A DNA stretch of 64,000 nt. It comes from Ceratodon purpureus. Taxonomy: Eukaryota; Streptophyta; Bryopsida; Pseudoditrichales; Ditrichaceae. The DNA is taken from the NCBI GenBank assembly GCA_014871385.1, contig CM026432.1, forward strand, positions 248,001 to 312,000. Direction: 5' to 3'. This document shows positions 61,196 to 64,000 of the stretch, one piece after another. A model generated the notes under the pieces. That model had not been told where the DNA came from. It ran no database searches and saw only the letters and a list, made by a program, of their open reading frames with translations. Position numbers and translations under genes: made by a program. How positions within the stretch are numbered: the first letter of the stretch is position 1; every line of letters starts with the position of its first letter.

Positions 61196-63157
61196 TCCCT
61201 AAAGTTCCATAGTGTTTTGAGACCTCCAAAACCCAAAACTGCAGATTTTGACCACCTTATGGAAATTGATGTATGTTTTCAATAAAATTTTCTTTTCTCG
61301 TATTTCTAACCGTAAAATCTTCAACATAACTACCTGTACTAACACCATCTTAAATTTCAACCGTTGGATCTTTACCATTTATAAAATTATAAAGTTCAAA
61401 GTTTATTGTTTTTTTGGGCGGCTTCGCTGGAAAGGCATATTTTTATTTATTTTTTTATTTTTTAAATTTTTTTTTATAACTTTTTATGCAAATGGTGACT
61501 TCATTCCACAGCCAATAGACCAAAATAAAACACCGCAGCACAACCTAGCAAGCAAAACGCTCACTGACAACCAACCAACACTACCTATTTTTTAACATTT
61601 TCATTAACCCCTAAACGCCTAAACGACCAAAAACTAGTGGTTTTCATTTTTTCAAGTTCCATAATTGTCATCCAAATGACAATTTTTCATCCATTTTTTT
61701 TTCATATTGTAAAGTTGTGAGAAATCTATCTAATCTCATTAACAAATTCTCAAAATAATAATTTCATGAATTTTGGTGCCTCCTTAAAGTCAAAAAGATC
61801 AATACCGTGTGTGTATTCAAAAATTCCTTTATACAGACAGTTGAAACACAATTTTGACTATCGGGATGATCTTTTTTGCAGTTAAAGTAAACTAATAAAA
61901 TGTAGTTTGGAAAATCTATTTTCAAGTCCAATTTAAAATTTTGAAAAATACTTAAAATTGAGTGATTTGTAGCTGGTATAAGATGAAGGGGTATAACCGT
62001 GCCTACTTCTTGATTTTCCACGGTTTTAGGTTTTTTCATCATATTTTTGAATTAAAATATAATTTTTGAGCACGGTAACTAATATAAAGTTTTTGGTTGT
62101 CATGTTCATCTATAGTAAATATTTCATAATTTTTTAGTATAACCTATATTTGATATAAATTTTCTTTGTTTGTTTTGATTTGAAAATTTATAATAATTAC
62201 ATTTTGAAACATTTAATTTTAATAAAATTATTTCTTGTAGATAACATGTGTATTTAGCTAAGAAAAGTTTAAAATTCATATTTTACATTATTTATAGTAG
62301 CAAAATAGAGCATCCAAAGTCAAAGTCTATTTCCGTGGTCATAGGCTCAGGCATTTGGGGGTTAACATGTAAAAACCTTGGAGATGATCAACCTGTATCT
62401 ACCTAGAGTACACAAAGAAACTAAGGGAGGAAACAACCCGTTGGAGGGCGAACATAATTCCAGACAGGTCCTGCTTCGGAAAGGCATAGTTTAAATGGTG
62501 CCTATGGTACTTTGATGATTAATACTCCAAACACTTTGCTCATATTTTTTTCCATGTAGTTAACTAAGTTGAGCACCTCCATGCAAAATTTTGGAGACTC
62601 ATTTTGATTTTTTGGCCTTCATGCAAAATATTTTCCAAAAAGAGGTACAAAACCCAATATATTTTCAAATTTAAATAACGTTTAAGTTTTTTAGTTTGGA
62701 AAAAAATTGAACGGTGAAAAGTTACATCTATGAGTCTATGCATTTTAGGGAAAACAAATTTGATAAAATCCTAAATCTCAAATTTTGACAATTTTTGAAA
62801 GGGAATAATGTAAAATTACAAAAAACTTTGAAGCTTGTTCATGTACTTTTTGGAGGCTGCCTTTGTAAAATTGGTAAACTTTTTGACTTGGGTCTCTTTG
62901 GATTTGAGTAGTGATTTGGTTATGAACATATTTCTTAAAAGAAAATTGAAAAAAAAAAAACTATTTTTAAACTGCCCAAAGTTGACTTGAAATTTAAAAT
63001 CTAAAATTGGAATTTGACTTTAAAAATTTTACCACGTATACATTGCGGTAAAGGGAGCATCCAGTAAAAAGTTTAGGCTAAAATATTAGTTTTAACCTCT
63101 TCATTTAGGCTGCCAAAAATAGAAAAATCTATTTTGGCTTTCCCGGACCTTTAGGGG
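61196..63157. mobile_element. piggyBac-like non-autonomous element C (interrupted)
   Basis: Begins TCCCTAAAGTTCC and ends GGACCTTTAGGGG, flanked by TTAA at 61192-61195 and 63158-63161. The terminal 13 bases match with two differences. It is interrupted by element D; without D it is about 1.2 kb. No transposase frame. Confidence 0.6.
61618..62361. mobile_element. piggyBac-like element D nested in element C
   Basis: Begins CCCCTAAACGCCTAAACG and the reverse complement of its right end begins CCCCCAAATGCCTGAG, so the ends are related but diverged. TTAA flanks it at 61614-61617 and 62362-62365. The position inside element C indicates later insertion. Confidence 0.45.
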
Positions 63158-63169
63158 TTAAAAAACAAC

Positions 63170-64000
63170 AAATATTGAAAAATAACAGCACGAGATTTTA
63201 CACAAAAGTGTGTTTGAGACCTAGATAATTTGAACTCTATTTTCTTTGTAATAAAATTAGTCTCCCACTTCAAGTTTTCTACAAAATGTAGTGCATATTG
63301 CATGCTAGAACTTTCGGGTTCAGACTTTTTGAATTTTGAACACTGGAGCTCATGATATGGGTTGATTGCAAAGGTTTTACATTCAGAATTAGTTTCGTAT
63401 GACTTGTATACATAGTTCAAGTAGGCCACCAGCTATGTGCAGAGAGAGAGAGAGGGGTAGATCTGGCAAACTGCGCTGGATGAACTTGGCCAGATAAGTT
63501 AGGAGAGTGATATGCTGCATTGCTGCTGCTGCAGCAAAAGTACAATGAATTGAAGAATTAACTTAAGTGTTAAGTTGAGGACTTGAGTCAGCTGTCAGGA
63601 CTCAGTGACAATAAAAAGTGATTACAAGGCCGTCAAATCTCAGCTTCTTGAGACTTGTCGTACGAGGGTCCAGGGATGGGATATCTTACTCAAGTTGTGG
63701 TGTTGCTGATGGATATGTGATATGTCAGTGTTTGCTCAAGTTTCAAGGAACATGAAGCAGCAGTGCCACTGCCATTCACAGCAGTCTGTAGTATTCACCA
63801 TTCATTTATAGTCTCAAAGGAAAGGAGATACCAACCCCTTGCCGCAATGGCTCTACTTGTTGCCCTCATCGGTGTTATAGCCGCAACACCAAAACCAACA
63901 TCCCAAAATGTCCAATGTGATAAGCTTGTCCTGTGAACCATTAAATGTGATATATTAATCTTCTTTAAGCTTGACTTGTGATTTGAATTTTTTTTAAGAC
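63170..64000. other. Right-hand flank, no gene recognised
   Basis: A short AG microsatellite lies near 63441-63454 and GCTGCTGCTGCAGCA near 63520. Otherwise no gene, repeat or RNA gene that I can support. Confidence 0.4.

Noticed and set aside
63140..63161. Telomere-like TTTAGGG motif
   Set aside because: A single occurrence within the terminal repeat of a TTAA-flanked element, not a telomeric array.

Overview
This is a eukaryotic, nuclear, green-lineage window. Evidence for that is spliceosomal introns with GT..AG borders, a plant-type CACTA transposon (Transposase_21, DUF4218, DUF4216 and a Transposase_24/TnpA-like partner), a B3-domain gene (a family known from green plants), and an AT-rich background interrupted by GC-rich transposons. 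The mixture (piggyBac-like TTAA elements, a Mutator-like transposase of unusual architecture, a ParB/methyltransferase gene) fits a seed-free plant such as a bryophyte or charophyte better than a flowering plant. I cannot name the species from sequence alone. No housekeeping gene was recognised; the window reads as a nested transposon landscape.

Layout. 1-23.4 kb is AT-rich and almost gene-free. It holds decayed TCCGG-rich transposon fragments (about 2.9-5.2 and 12.4-13.6 kb), a strand-asymmetric repeat (5.2-7.9 kb), a tRNA-derived SINE candidate (11.45-11.63 kb), a 0.92-kb TTAA-flanked piggyBac-like element (13.67-14.60 kb), a fold-back element (14.73-15.26 kb) and several simple or tandem repeats. 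A 150-aa ORF of unknown function sits at 23.55-24.0 kb.

24,127-44,869 is one complete 20.7-kb CACTA element with near-perfect terminal inverted repeats and a 3-bp CAA target duplication. On the plus strand it carries the five-exon TNP2 transposase (39.07-43.77 kb) and a small Cys-rich ORF (37.82-38.36 kb). On the minus strand it carries a five-exon TnpA-like gene (36.85-34.01 kb), a three-exon gene with two B3 DNA-binding domains (29.62-28.40 kb) and two acidic, Pro/Ser-rich ORFs of unknown role (about 33.0-31.8 and 26.4-25.6 kb).

Right of it, 45.07-48.68 kb (minus) is a three-exon Mutator-like transposase with a SWIM zinc finger. Divergent from it, 49.26-56.84 kb (plus) is a 14-exon gene that is the most interesting object here. 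It encodes a ParB-like domain with a GNHR motif and a circularly permuted N4/N6-type DNA methyltransferase fold with altered catalytic motifs, preceded by three tandem heptads resembling the RNA polymerase II CTD. It has two in-frame TAG codons, and its second intron holds a 108-bp minisatellite built around an 18-bp palindrome. If the CACTA element is removed, the 23.55-kb ORF, the Mutator-like transposase and the ParB/methyltransferase gene become neighbours, so they may be parts of one larger element.

57-64 kb is AT-rich again and contains one further unknown ORF (57.73-57.36 kb, minus) and three TTAA-flanked piggyBac-like elements, one nested inside another. All exon coordinates are inferred by eye from splice signals and frame continuity and were not checked against transcripts.
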